Shown piece after piece: positions 1-12,356 of a stretch of 64,000 bases of DNA. Both the position numbers and the translations under genes were made by a program. The notes below the pieces were generated by a model. The model was not told where the DNA came from and ran no database searches. It worked only from the letters and a program-made list of their open reading frames with translations. The stretch spans positions 1,982,001-2,046,000 of the forward strand of contig JANUWF010002200.1 of the NCBI GenBank assembly GCA_026120185.1. Direction: 5' to 3'. The stretch comes from Voacanga thouarsii (lineage: Eukaryota > Streptophyta > Magnoliopsida > Gentianales > Apocynaceae). How positions within the stretch are numbered: the first letter of the stretch is position 1; the number at the start of each line of letters is the position of its first letter.

Positions 1-1325
1 TAATATCCTGGATAGTGACATCTTTAATCAAGACATCCATTAGATCATGAGGAACCATTGGCCCAGCCCGAACATAGTCCACATTGATTTCCTAGCAGCA
101 TACTTTAGTTTCCAACAGGTTTCGGAAGTATTCCACAAATTCATCAGCAAGCGCCATAGGACTATCAGTCATGAAGCCATCTTCCTTGAGAATAGAAGTG
201 ATGAAGCTCTTTTTTTTATTCCATTTAACAATGTTGAAGAAGTAACGAGTATTCTTGTCAGCTTGAGCAACATACTTACCTTTTGCAAGTTGTTGGTAGA
301 ACTTTATTTCTGCCTCCGCAAGATACCATGCAGATTGTTTACACTCCTTGGACTGTGCAATAAGATTCTGATCCACAAGATTGTCAAGAAGTGCCTGTTG
401 GGCATTCAGAACAGCTAGGTTTGCTTGTTCAACACGACCAGACAGGTGAGAGTATTCCAATCTGTTTAATCTCCGGAAGTCCCGCTTTAGCTCTTTCAAC
501 CAACGGCAAAGAGAGAACAGGTGAAATCCCGTGAACGTACGATCCCATACTCCTTTGACAATATTGTGAAACGCATCATGGTCGGCCCAAAAATTAAGAA
601 ATCTAAATGGACGAACAAAGCCCCCGATGTTGTCAACAGCTGACCAAATGACAGGGCTATGATCCGAAAAAAAACCAATAGAAAGGAATTCCACCGATGC
701 CTGGACAGGGCATTGGAACCAAGCATCATTACCCATGACTCGATCAAGTTTTTACCACACCTTAGAATTAGTCTAAATAAATCACGGGCCGACATAGGGA
801 GGGTCCTTCAGACCAGTATCAGCATATAATGAGGCAAAGTCCCTAATTTCATAAGAAGTAGGCATGGTACCACTGAATTTATCATCCACATGTAAATACG
901 TATTAAAATCACCCATAAGGATCCAAGCCTCTGATAACGTGGAAGATAAGTGCTTAATCTCATTCCACAAAGTCCTTGCCACAACAGAATTGTAAGCATA
1001 GACGAAAGAAAAGAAAAAAAGTAATATGAGAAATCTTACTTGTGATGCGAACCGTGATAGCCTGAGGCGAGCAATGGAGTAAGTTCACATCCACCTTTGC
1101 CCCATTCCAGAGAATGACTATTCTACCCCCATCAGTTTCCACCATGTTATGTAAAACTGACCAATTACAGAACTTATGTTGAAGGATACTATCCAGCCCA
1201 TCCACCGTCAGCTTAGTTTCCACTAATCCGATGATGTCCACACGATGTTTTGAAATGAATTCTCAAACCCCGTGCTGCTTGAGGGTCTTGTTGAACCCTC
1301 GAATATTCCATGGAGCAACTCTCAT
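1..1325 (-). pseudogene. LINE ORF2, endonuclease part (broken, partial)
   Basis: ORF2 would cleave target DNA and reverse-transcribe the LINE RNA. The ATG lies at 1325-1323 and overlaps the ORF1 stop in a 4-base ATGA. Endonuclease motifs follow in order: WNIRG near the start, GLVETK (about 1225), MGDFN (about 920) and SDHSP (about 660). The linker towards the reverse transcriptase then runs to the window edge. Lesions are an in-frame TGA about 20 codons in, a frame change near 1000, three close stops between 784 and 735, and a stop at 92-94. The family identity is clear from these motifs; the reverse transcriptase itself is not in view. Confidence 0.85.
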
Positions 1326-3031
1326 GATGGCCTAATTAGTGCATGTTTGGCACCAATCAAGTCAACACTACTTTGGGCATATTTCTTCCAGACTGACCTA
1401 ATAAATTGAGTAATCTGTATGGTAGCATTACCTGCATTCACCATAGTCATTGGGATTTCTGCAGGACCACTATCCTTTCCAGTAGTAGAGACCGACTTAT
1501 TTGCTCCAAATTGGACATGCCTCCTTGAATTAGTTCGCATTTGTGGACGTCCTATATGCCTTGTCCTGGACCTGCCTCTTACATCCCTAAACTGGCTTCG
1601 TTGCTCAACTGATGTTGATGGATCCCTTTTGGCACTAACGTCCTCTTTTATTGCCTCTAGACTGCCTTCAGGCACAGGGAGAGAGCTGTGCATTTGTTCA
1701 TCAACATAACTTTGGACAGGCTCTTTTCCCTTGTCCAATCGAGCCTGTCTTATTTGAGGGGGAGAAGCAGATCTCATCTCTTGTCCGACCGGTGCAGACA
1801 AGGGCCTTGGCCTATTCTTTACCCGTTTGTTAGACTGGTCACCACTAGTTTTCAACTAGTGTTCCTTTTTTTCATTTTTTCCCCCATACAAGCCTCTGTG
1901 ACATGGCCAAATCTGCAGCACAAATTACAGTAAGATGGTTTAAACTCAAACCTCACAGTTTGCTGTTTGACCTTGCCGGAAAGAAGTCTTATTGGCACCA
2001 CTTTGACTAGGGGTTTAGATACATCAACTTCCACAAGAACACGGGCATAGGACAGACAATCAAATGTCGCTGTGAGCATATCAGTCATAATTGGGATACC
2101 AATAGCAGAGGCAATTTTACTAAGAGATTTCATGTTCCAACATCCAAGAGGCAAAGTTGGGAAGGTGACCCAAATAGGAATTATACTTACCTCTTCCAAT
2201 AAAAAATAAAATTCCGCAGGCATCTCCTTTAGCATGAGTGATCTCCCAAATACTGCATAAGGCCCACCTCGGAGGACTTTCTGTCTGTCAGCATCCGAGT
2301 TGAAACGGAAGATCAGCCATCCAGAGGCATGAGAGTGCACCTTAGACAGAACACCCCAATGCTTAGTGAGATCCATGACTGCCTTAATTCCCCACAAACA
2401 TCCCTATTAGACAGGACCCCAGCTTGCCCACAGTATCCTCAAAGTCCAGTGCATCAATATCAACAAAATTTCTCAAGCTGGGAATGTAACTTAACTTCAT
2501 TCCATTAGACTACTCCCTATTCCCTTTCACAACATTAGCCCAAGACTGAATTGTTTGATTGGGATCTACAGGATTGATAGAGGGATGAGATTTTGTCTGT
2601 GAAGGGGAAGAGTTCTCCACACATGGATCTTGAGGGACAGAAAGTTCCGGGCAAGTAGAAGGGGGCATGCTCCCCACTTGCAAGCAATTCATAATGTCCA
2701 CACCTGGGCAATTTTTCTCTGCAACGATCTGGGCAGTTGGAGAATGCATGCTTCCAACGACAGGGCCCACTAAGAATGACACTTTGATAGGTTCTGGAGC
2801 AGGCAATTGAGGCAGCTAAATGATGAGAGTGGGTGATTGAGGAGGACTGGGGACAGGAACCACGGATGGCTCGGGTATGGTTAGAGTAGATGGGTTTGGA
2901 TTGGCCATGATCATGGCTGGGACAGAGAGGGACCGATGATTAACTTGGGGAGGAGAGAGGAATTGCTGGGGTGTGGAAGACGACAACACCCCAGAAGATG
3001 TCAACTTTCTCCGGCCTCTAGTTTGGACCAT
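1322..3031 (-). pseudogene. LINE ORF1, DUF4283 and zinc-knuckle nucleic-acid-binding protein (broken)
   Basis: ORF1 of plant LINEs encodes the RNA-binding protein of the ribonucleoprotein. The likely start is the ATG at 3031 (MVQTRGRRK). A low-complexity Pro/Ser N-terminal part precedes SWANVVKG (about 2530), which typically stands just before the DUF4283 fold. The fold covers 2397 to about 1960 and is followed by a CCHC knuckle (CNLCCRFGHVTEAC, about 1920) and a basic tail. Lesions: in-frame TAG at 2818-2816, in-frame TAG at 2512-2510, a frameshift near 2400 and another near 1855 beside an A-rich run. The tail frame ends in the TGA that overlaps the ORF2 ATG. Confidence 0.82.
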
Positions 3032-3815
3032 TAGGTCCAGGCCATCAGCTAACGCAGCGGATAGAACCAGCAGGACGTTGGAGTAGGTAGCAGAAGAAAC
3101 AGCAGGCGGGGGAGTGGAATAGGTAGGAGACTACTCTGGAAAAGAGGGGTAGTGGATTAACAGACAGGTGGAGCAGTTAGATTCTGGGAGGATGTAAATT
3201 TATTTGGAGTTTAGCGCAGACGGAATATTTAGACCGAGACTGATTTGAACATCTGACTAACAAGGTTTCGAAGGAAGAATATGGTTAAACCCAATCAAAA
3301 ACACCTGATTCCAGAACTAGCAGCACGGACAAAGGAAACAGGAGAATTATCGACTTAACATAATACCTAACCTCTGGACAGAAAACAGATTCACACCCTT
3401 ACAACTAAATAAACTAAAACCTAAAAGCGGAATCTAATAGAATGCTTGATAGGATAGACAGACCAAGGCCGACAAGAAAACTAGGAACATGCAGAGGACT
3501 ATAATGTTGGAACGCCAGATAGCATCAGGAAGAAGCAACATAGGCAGAAGCCTATGAGTAAACCCTATCACCGCAGTACCTAGGGACAACCAAGGCCAAC
3601 CAAACATAGCTGCAGATGCCGAATCACACCTCACAATATCACAGCAGAAGAACACCAGAACGAATAGCTTCCATACTAACCAGTAGGAGGAACATGCATT
3701 AACAGCACATCTTGAAGACCTATCATTGTTAGCAATAGAGATAAGAGTCAAGAAGAGGACTCAAGGGAGTTGAGAGCTTCTCTCTCTACCTCTTTTCTCT
3801 CTCTTCACTTTTCAC

Positions 3816-5035
3816 ACAATGGATTTGGGTTGTTTTATGTACCAAAAGATGACTGGGTCAAGGATTTTTGTTTGAACTGTCAACCTAGTTGTAGCTGACC
3901 TACACTGAATGGTCTGTGATGTAATAATTATGCCATAAACATTAATTACATTTTATTTAATTGTGTAATTTTGTGATGAACGAATGGTAAAGAATACTTT
4001 TTATTTAATCGTATAATATTTGTGATGAATGAATAGTAAAGAAGTTAGAATGGTAATGAAATTATGAAGTTATTTACTACATTTAAAAACATGGATTAAT
4101 AGAGAAGTACAAAAACATGTGGTGTGACCGAATGGCTGAAATAAGTGTAAAACTCCAACCTTGTACATAAGATCCTTTACATGATTCGTATGCGAGTATG
4201 AGATTATTTTGTGGAAAATTTGCAGCTGATCTTTCAACATACTTTTTAACTGTTGAATGATCTTTGGTTCCAATGGTATGTAATTGTCCAGAAATGCAGA
4301 AAGAAGGGCAAGAAATGGAAGCAAAGAAATCCTGAACTACTTGAGGTTTATTTATGACCATTCCACTATTACAAAATCCTGAACTGTTCCTAAGCTACCA
4401 ATAGCTGTCTATATCTGCCTCAACTGACTAAATGATGGGTAGTGAGCTACCAATAGCTGTCTTCACAAGTGTAGCCTCATTAATGATGCCATCCACAGTT
4501 TCTGTTAGGCTACTATGGATACCTTCTATGGTGGTTGATTTGCTCATCTATCCAATTTAGCAAGATATCATAATAACATCAAATTGAAAGAAAAGAAGAA
4601 GACGAGAATTAAGTGATATTTTTAACTTAATTACACCATCAGCATAACGGAAATTCCACACAAGCATTTGAAATGTGCCACTTTTATCAAAGCATTCCTT
4701 GAAATCTTGGGAACAAATTAGGCAACACCCATGTGCCATTTTCTCTTTAACATGGATGCATTTGTGGACAAATGCAAAATAATATGTGTATGTGTGTGCG
4801 CTTTATTTTCAATGTGGTGTGGTTAAGATACGTACAAGGGACTTATGGAGTGTGGTAATTTCTCTATTATAGTAATCTATTTGTGTAATTTGTTCTATCT
4901 TACACTTATAATTTGTTCTATAGTATCCTTATGTTATTATTACGTAGAGGTTAGACATACAGTTCTTTATTTTATTTGACTACATAGACAAGCACTTCTA
5001 AGGTAAGAAAACCCTCCAATTACATCTTTAGAATC
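3816..5035. other. Region without a recognisable gene
   Basis: This AT-rich stretch lies between the LINE 5' end and the first recognisable CACTA-1 sequence. Minus-strand open frames at 4083-4361, 4070-4324 and 4557-4739 code for up to about 90 residues, but I recognise no family in them. A short segment, gagctaccaatagctgtct or close to it, occurs twice (about 4393 and 4444). The stretch may be the left part of CACTA-1 or captured host DNA. Confidence 0.4.
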
Positions 5036-5700
5036 CCGTGAGTGATGGGTGATCATTCCCCGTGAGTGATGGGTGATCATTCCTTTTGGGCAATGGGTGA
5101 TTACCTTCAAGTTAGTGTTGATTAATTGTTATGAGATTATTAGTGTTTTGTGAGTTTTTTACAATGAATGTTGGGTGAATTGATGTGGCTTAGTGCCTGA
5201 AAAACTTTCAATTTATAAGGGAAACTCTATCAACTTTTTTTAAAAAAATTTAGAATACATAACTTTAAACATTTTTTAGAGTTAGGACTTCAATGGGAAA
5301 CTCAATATAGACACTTACATCTTACAAAAATTTGATTAAAATTATCGTATCATTCTCTACTATATTGTTCACATAGTTTATCCCTGCACTAATGTTGTGG
5401 ATTTTTTTTGTTCTATCCCCGTATACATTCACTTCCCATCCCACAAATGCTTACCTTCTTGATGGTACTTTCATAATTCAATCTTTCTCCCATAGTTAGT
5501 GTTGTTGATTAATTGTTATGAGATTCTTTGTGTTTTGTGTGTTTTTTACAATGAATATTGGGTGAATATAGGCGGCTTTGTACCTGGAAAAAAGTACAAT
5601 TTATAAGGGAAACTCTGTTAAATTTTTTTAAAAAAATTTAGAATACATAACTTTAAACCTTTTTTAGAGTTAGGACTTCAATGAGAAACTCAATAGAGAT
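5036..5700 (+). repeat. Duplicated non-coding module in CACTA-1
   Basis: At 5036-5105 the unit GTGAGTGATGGGTGATCATT occurs twice in tandem, followed by a variant, GGGCAATGGGTGATTACC. After this, a segment of roughly 180 bp (about 5110-5330) recurs at about 5495-5705, including GGGAAACTCT, a T/A-run hairpin and TTAGAGTTAGGACTTCAATG. The same kind of module occurs twice in CACTA-2 (about 38334-38540 and 39834-40050). It lies upstream of the transposase-associated exon and looks intronic or regulatory. Confidence 0.7.
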
Positions 5701-5778
5701 ACTTGATAGTTGATAGTATTTTTACGGTATCATTATTCAATCTTTCTTCCATAATTCATAACGAGTATATTAGGGTCC

Positions 5779-8700
5779 TTGACCTCCACAATCACCAAGG
5801 TTCTTCATTCAAATTACAAAATTGCTAATAAACTACATGGTTATAGATTAAATGTAGAGGATGATCGTAGTTGGATGTATAGAAGATACGTACAAGGGAT
5901 TAAAGAAATTACATCTAAGTTTGAACAAGGGGTCAAGCGATTCATTGCTTATTATTTGTCAACTACTCAAGCCTCAGTTATAAGTTATTCATGTGGAAGG
6001 TGTAAAAATAAAGCATAACTGTCTCCTGATGAAGTGGAGCTGCACCTGTACAGATTTGGCTTTGTTGCTAGTTATCGAAGATGGACTAGTCATAGTGAGG
6101 GTATTAATCCATCACTGTCTGAGTTTGCTACAAGTATGACTTCAGTCAAATCAGGCTTTGATAATTGATACTTTTCAATTGAACCTTCATCATTTGAGTA
6201 TGTTGGGGAACCACATAACCCGGAAGCTCAAAAATTTTATGACATGTTGAGAGCTTCAAAAACTCCTATATGGGATGGATGCAAGAATCACAGTACGTTA
6301 TTATTTGTTTCTCAGCTTTTGAAAATTAAATTTGAAAATAACGTAGAAATACTTTAATCAGGTGATGCAATTGATGAATGAGGTATTAACAAGTAGTAAT
6401 AAGCTTTCGGATGACTTCTATCAAACAAAGAAGTTAGTATCCAGTCTAGGGCTACCTGTTCAAAAGATAGATGTCTGCTAAAATAGATGTATGCTCTATT
6501 AGAAGGCCAATAGTGATATGGGGGATTGCAAATTCTGTGGTCATAGCAGATATATGGCGAAGAAAAAAGTTGTAAAGGACAAACAATAGAAAGACGTCCC
6601 TTTCAAAAAGATGTATTACTTCTCATTAACACCCAAATTGCAGAGACTGTTTGCATTCTCCACAACAGTGGAGCACATGAGATGACAAGTGGAAAGTTGA
6701 CCGGAAGAGGACGTTATGAGCAATCCATACGATGGTGAAGCTTGGAAACATTTCAACTGTTGTCATCCAGAATTTGCAACCGAAGTTCGAAATGTGCGGC
6801 TTAGGTTGTGCACAGATAGATTTTCACCATTTGGTTTGTCAAAGAAATAGTACTCTTATTAGCCTGTTATTGTTACCCCATATAACCTGCCTCTTTCGAT
6901 GTGCATGAGGGATCCATTTATATTTTTGACAGTTATTGGTCCGAGACCTAGGAATCCAAAGCATAAAATCGATGTCTATCTACAATCTTTAATAGATGAA
7001 TTAAGGATGATGTGGTTTAGTGGAGTCTCGACATATGATATTTCAAAGAAACAGAACTTTTGTCTGTGAGTAACACTTCTTTGGACAATAAACAATTTCC
7101 TGACATATGGGATGCTAAGTGGTTGGAGTACAACTGGCAGATTAGCATGTCCGCATTGCATGGAGCAGACAAAATCATTTCACTTGGAAAATGGACGTAA
7201 ACAATCTTGGTTTGACTACCACCGGCGGTTCTTGGCTTTAGATCATCCATACAGAAGAGGCACTAGGTCTTTTAGAAAGGATAAAGGTTGTGAGACAGCA
7301 CACCCTGTACAACGCGCTTTTGAAGATAGTATGTTGGATAGAGTGTGCCATTTACAATAAATAATCAAGACACATGTGGAGCTTGGTAGGGATGATGGCA
7401 GAGGCATCTACTATAATTGGGCCAAAAAGAGTATCTTTTGGGATTTGTCATACTGGTGAACACATTTAATTCTTCATAACATAGATGTGATGCACAATAA
7501 AAAAAAAATATGCTCGATAATGTCTTTAACACAGTCATGAATGTAAAGGGAAAAATAAAGGTCAATGTAAATGAGCGACATAATCTAAAGGTCTATTGTG
7601 ATACACCTAAATTATATGTGACTGGATTGGGTGACGGAAGGTCATCAATGCCAAAGGCTAAATACTCTATTACACTCGAACAAAAAAAAAATTCTACTTG
7701 AGTGCGTTAGAGATTTGTGACTCTCGGATGTATATGCTTCGAATTTAAGCAAGTGTGTTGATTTGAATGAGTTTAAAATGTCGGTTATGAAAAGTCATGA
7801 TTGTCATGTATTTATGGAAAGGTTGCTTCCAAATGCATTTAAAGAATTACTCCGGGTGTTAATTTGGAATGTTTTAACTGAAGTCAGTCTCTTTTATCGC
7901 GACTTATGTTCTTCTAAACTTTTCACAACCCATATGAAGCAATTGGAAGATAATATTGCATTAATCATCTGTAAATTGGAGAAGATCTTCCCACTCGGCT
8001 TCTTTGATGTGATGGAGTATCTCATGATCCACTTGCCGTACAAGGCCAGGGTTGGTGGCCCTGTTCCATAGAGATGGATGTATCTGTTTGAGATGTGAAA
8101 TATTGTGTTGTATTATATGCATACATACATGCATTATATGAATCCGTTCTGACAGTAAAAAATGTATTAAGTTCTTATATCATTTGAAGACCAAAGTTAA
8201 AAATAAGGTGAGAGTGGAAGGATCAATTTGTAATGCTTATTTAGTTGAAAGGGCATCTACATTCTTCTCCTTTATTTTGAGCTGCATGTGCAGATTAGAC
8301 ATACAACTATGGCTCAAAATGATGATGGTGTTCTTGATACAAGCTTACATGACAGTGGGTTATCTATATGCACTGTTTTAGAGAGGGTTTTGGAAAATAT
8401 TCAGAATAGATATCTTACACTAGATAAATTTAAGGCTGTCACAAATTACATATACCTAAACTGTGAAGAGGTTCAACCATACATTACTTAAGTATACTTA
8501 TTGCACATTTCTCGATTTTTTACGTCAATACTTAGAATAAGTATCTTTATGTGTTCGTTTTGATCATTTTAGAAAATTCAAAAACAACTTGCAGTTACAT
8601 GCGCCGAGAATAACAAACCTTGAAGTTGATAGGGGATTAGAGTCAGAATTTGCTGGACGATTTAGGACTTATGTGAGTTGAACAAATACAAAATATGACT

Positions 8701-9496
8701 TATATATAAATTACATTAATAATGAAAGTGCATTAACACTTTGTTTTTGCTAGGTTCATGATCTACAAAATCAAGTGACTGATCAACATTAAAAAAACTT
8801 GGCCTGGGGATCTTTGAGACAAGTGAAATACTTCCATGGCTATTTCATAAATGGTTTTTGGTTCCATACACATGATCGGTCATTTGGAAAAAAAAAATTA
8901 ACTATGGAGTTTGTGTTAAAGGCGACAGAGATAGTGGCAACGATTATTATGGAGTGTTGAAGGAGATTATTGAACTTCAATTCCCTGGAACTCCTTGTTT
9001 AAAAGATGTACTATTCAAGTGTGATTGGTTTGATCCAATGCTAAATTAGGAGGTTAAAATTCATCCTCACTAAAAACTTGTTGACATCAATTGCAAGAGG
9101 AATTACCCAAAATATAATCCATTTGTGTTAGCTCAACAAGCAACTTAAGTGTATTTCGCATCCTACCTAAGGAGCAAAAGACCAAAATCTGATTAGCTAT
9201 CTGCTTGTAAATCGAAAGCTCGACATGTCATTGATACACCCGTTGTCGAGGCACCATATCAAGAGGAAGTAGATCACACAATGACAATCAATCTATGCAT
9301 TGAGGATGACATCTTTGGAAGGTTAGAAGATGAGTCCAGTATTAGAGAGACAGTCGATGTTTTGGATTCGGGATTAAGGATGGAGAAAACACAACCGAAC
9401 AATGAAAATGATGTCGAGGAAGAAGAATGGAAGACAGGATCCTCTACAGACAACAATATGGAAGGCTACTCATCCGATGATGATGGAAGTCCATAG
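5779..9496 (+). pseudogene. CACTA-1 transposase (TAD, TNP2, DUF4218, DUF4216), broken
   Basis: This would be the catalytic transposase that binds and cuts CACTA ends. Domains in order: transposase-associated domain from DRSWMYRR (about 5850) with a CGRCKNK zinc motif; TNP2 core about 6480-7360 (KFCGHSRYM, KMYYFSLTPKLQRL, GEAWKHF, LCTDRFSPFG, TPYNLPLSMCM, NPKHKIDVYLQ, SGVSTYDISKKQNF, LACPHCMEQTK, GRKQSWFDYHRRFL); DUF4218 about 7770-8070 (KSHDCHVFMERLLP, MEYLMIHLPYKA); DUF4216 about 8770-9050 (GYFINGFWFHT); and an acidic C-terminus ending in TAG at 9494-9496. Stops, frame changes and probably introns break it many times. The family assignment is firm; it cannot make protein. Confidence 0.88.
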
Positions 9497-9652
9497 ACTT
9501 GGACCAAGTTTAACTAATATATAGAAACAATTATTAGTTCTGCTATCGTTACATTACAAGCGTTTTACTTTTCTTTATACTTATAACTGTATTATTTTTG
9601 TCTTCTTTCTATGTCTGACCGTATTTATATTTTTAAATAATTCCAGTCACAT

Positions 9653-11344
9653 ATGGCTTCCGAAGCCTCACCCAATGATCAGTCAGCGACTCATAAGACG
9701 TCAAGGGTAGAAGAGACATTGTCCCGGAGTATAGCTCCACGTATACCTTGCTCCACAGCTGTTACCCCCAGATAAAGACCAATCATAGCAAATCCCTAGC
9801 CTGATCCCAGATTCTTCGGGATCCACAATTGGTGCTCCCCATACTGAGGATACGCGACTTTTGATTGAGTCAGTTGGTGACTCGTAAGTTGAATAGATAA
9901 TTGCATATTATACGCTTATCTTACCTCGCAAATTTATAAATTTGTCTTATATTACATATCTATTTTCTCGAAACAAGTTCACACATTTGGTTTGATGTGT
10001 GAGGGAGATGGTTAAGATTTTTAGGTAACACTACACTGGAGCCTATACTACCTTCTCACAAGTTCTGATTGATATTCGAAACATGTGGTTCTATTTGTGA
10101 AGTGTGAGTTTGATATGTTACTTATAATTTAACTTGTTATTATAATGATAAATAATTTGTATTATTTTTAATATATTTTCTTACTTGTAATTACTTGTAA
10201 TGGCTACTTTGATTTTGCAGTCTTTCTTTTGTTGGCACCCCAAGCTTGCCGTACCAATCCGGGTTAATTGAGAAAAGAAATGTAAGGCTAGACTTTCAGA
10301 CATTTTATTGAAGGCTCGGAAGAAGCATGGGAGTAGCTGCCCCAAGTGGATTTCCCTAGACCATTGGCCTACTTTTTCAGAGCATTAGGGGTCTGATAGG
10401 TGGCAACATGTCTCTTCTACTGCTAAGCGGACAGATCCACTGGTGAAGCGTCACACACAGGAGGTCCATTTCATTTACTGAGCATGGGAAGCAGATGGTA
10501 AGTATAAACATTTTTTACTATTCGTTATACCCTCTATCTTACACTTAGTCCATTATAAAAATTAACATCTAGTCATTTTTGGTACAATGATAGCAGAGAT
10601 AGTTAGGTCCTGACTTCAGTTACATCGACCTCTTCAGACGCACCCAAATGTTTCAGGTCGGGTCGAGAAAGGGCCAATATATCAGTGATTGATCACGTCA
10701 TATGCTAGTAAGAATATACAATCTTATACATGTTTAAGTTTAATATTATTTATATTTTGATCGCTGATTTTAAATATTTTATGTATATTTTCTTATCCCC
10801 AATTCAACATAATAGTGTCACTACTATTATTGAGCGTCATATACAGTCAGGTTCTCAGACAAATTCTACGAGTACAGTTGCACCAAGTATGGTGCCCAAC
10901 GAGAAGATACTATTCATCGAGGTAGATGACAGAGCGTGCAAGAAAGAGTGAGTATACGGATTGTGCTCCGAGTCTTCGAGGGTGGGACGGAGATTGCAGC
11001 AGCCATGTACATTTGAGTTATCGACTTCTTCTACCTCATTTGATGTGAGCCAGTTACAGAGAGAATAACACACGGAGAGGAAGAGGCGGGAGAGGATTGA
11101 GTATCAGGTACAGATATATCGGAGTCACAGCCAGAGCTTGACTGAGTACCTAACACTTATGTCTCAAAACTTGAATCTACCTCCGCCACTGTTGATGCCA
11201 GCTGTTCAGGAAAACGATGTTGAGGATGAGGATGACATCATCATCAATTCTCCGGGTTCACATCCTGATCATCAGCCAGGTCCTTCCAATCCACTCCCGC
11301 CCCTTTCGTCGGCTCCAACATCCGCACCGATTGCTGCTTCATAG
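9653..11344 (+). pseudogene. CACTA-1 second protein (plant transposase Ptta/En/Spm type), broken
   Basis: This corresponds to the TNPA-like accessory gene that follows the transposase in CACTA elements. It is placed by synteny with the better preserved CACTA-2 copy (40256-41923). The probable start is the ATG at 9653 (MASEASPND). The middle holds only decayed pieces, including SISFTEHG near 10470, which matches ISFTEHKD in CACTA-2. The last exon is readable from about 11090 to TAG at 11342-11344: a Gln/Ser-rich stretch, LTEYLTLMSQN, an acidic EDEDD run and a Pro/Ser tail. Introns and several stops interrupt it. Function as a terminal-repeat-binding protein is inferred from the family. Confidence 0.65.
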
Positions 11345-11499
11345 TTAAGACATTTGGACTACATTTTTATGTATTATTCATATTTATCATTATCATATTT
11401 AATAATTATACTATTTGATGGGCTTTTTTATTTAATCGATTATTAGCGTTACTTTGGTAGATGAACTTTCTCCCAATACATGACATTTTTTAAAACTAT

Positions 11500-12110
11500 T
11501 TTTAAAATATTTTAAAATTATAATTCATTAACAAGGGATTAGAGGGAAATTAGAGATAAAAATTAAAAATCTATCGCTAATCCCTCGCTAAAAGCAAGGA
11601 TTAGAGAGGGGTTAGAGGTAGATGTTCTATCTACTTAAAAATTCGTCGCTAATCCCTCGCTAACAGCGAGTGATTAGCGACGGATAGAAAATAGAGCGAA
11701 TTACTCCGTAGCTAATCCCACGCTAATTTGCGAGGGATTAGAGACGGATCATTAAAATGATTAATTAAAAAAGAAATTTTCCTAGCTAATCCTTCGCTAA
11801 TTGGCGAGGGATTAGAGATGGAAACTTTAACACGATTAATTAGAGAAGTTTACCGTAACTAATCCCTCGCTAATTTGTGTGGGATTAGAGACGGAATCTT
11901 TCCCTAGTTACGGATATTTTACATTTATTAAATGTTAAAATTAATCCGTCTCTAATCCCTGGTTATTTAGCAAGTGATCTGCCACGAATTTTAAAAATAC
12001 TCGCAGATCCATTTCAAATATCGTTGCTGAAGCTCATTGACTGCTAAAAAATTTCCTCGCAAATCCGTCACAAATATTTGCCTTTGTAAGAAAGAATTTA
12101 GCGAGGGATT
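11500..12110. repeat. CACTA-1 right subterminal inverted-repeat array
   Basis: A core close to GCGAGGGATTAGAGACGG recurs in both orientations about every 40-90 bp, often as head-to-head pairs that form short hairpins. CACTA subterminal repeats are known to be binding sites for the element's TNPA-like protein. The core differs from that of CACTA-2/3, which has GGGTTTTGCGACGG in place of GGGATTAGAGACGG, so this is a different family. Confidence 0.8.
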
Positions 12111-12121
12111 TTCTTGTAGTG
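12109..12121 (-). repeat. CACTA-1 right terminal inverted repeat
   Basis: On the minus strand this reads CACTACAAGAAAA, the canonical CACTA terminus. It is followed directly by CCA and exon sequence of the desiccation gene copy A. Confidence 0.85.
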
Positions 12122-12356
12122 CCACCCATTGCCAATTCAGGTGCAACCTTATCCAAACCGAACCCTAGAGAACCATACAAGAAAAACTCTGTTTCTAAGT
12201 TCTCTGTAAATTGCAACTTGTCTATATCATTTTTGTCTATTGGAAATGCATTAGGTGGATAGGTTGCCTCACAAACTGGGTTCAGAGTTGAAGTGCAAGA
12301 GTTGGAATACATAGGAAAGATCATGAAGGAGAAAATGGCGATGTGGAGATTAATAA
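12122..12356 (-). pseudogene. Desiccation-related PCC13-62-like gene, copy A: exon 1 fragment
   Basis: The minus strand codes for the end of the signal peptide and the first helix of the ferritin-like domain (CTSTLNPVCEA, FPIDKNDIDKLQF, NLETEFFLYG, GLDKVAPELAMGG). It stops where CACTA-1 is inserted, at the Gly-Gly that in copy C continues to PPPIGGRKAN. The rest of the gene must lie beyond the left end of CACTA-1, outside the window. On its 5' side a Tourist-like MITE replaces the first codons, and the start-codon segment next to the MITE is deleted. Like copy B it lacks the three codons after NLE that copy C has. Confidence 0.88.

Larger units (their letters stand above)
1..3815 (-). mobile_element. 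L1-type LINE retrotransposon, 3' part beyond the left edge
   Basis: Reading leftwards, the order is a 5' leader rich in GA/CT (about 3815 to 3032), an ORF1 with a DUF4283-like domain and a zinc knuckle, and an ORF2 that starts with an apurinic endonuclease. That is the order of plant L1-clade LINEs. The reverse transcriptase, 3' UTR, poly(A) and target-site duplication lie beyond position 1. Both ORFs carry stops and frameshifts, so this is an old dead copy. The 5' end is placed near 3770-3815, where the minus strand has a GAGAGA-rich leader; its exact position is not fixed. It probably sits inside the CACTA element to its right, because that element's left end is not in the window. Confidence 0.8.
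5036..12121 (+). mobile_element. CACTA-1: decayed autonomous-type CACTA (En/Spm) transposon
   Basis: The element has a TNP2-type transposase pseudogene (5779-9496), a second-protein pseudogene (9653-11344), a subterminal array of short inverted repeats (about 11500-12110) and a terminal inverted repeat ending TTCTTGTAGTG at 12121. The right end abuts exon 1 of the desiccation gene copy A at CCA (12122-12124); intact copy C reads straight through this point. The matching left end and TSD are not in the window, so the left limit given is only the first recognisable sequence. Many stops show it is immobile by itself. Confidence 0.83.

Noticed and set aside
1419..1933. Plus-strand open frames opposite the LINE
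   Set aside because: They are antisense to ORF1 and show no family features.
9274..9456. Ser-rich minus-strand frame
   Set aside because: It is antisense to the acidic C-terminus of the CACTA-1 transposase.
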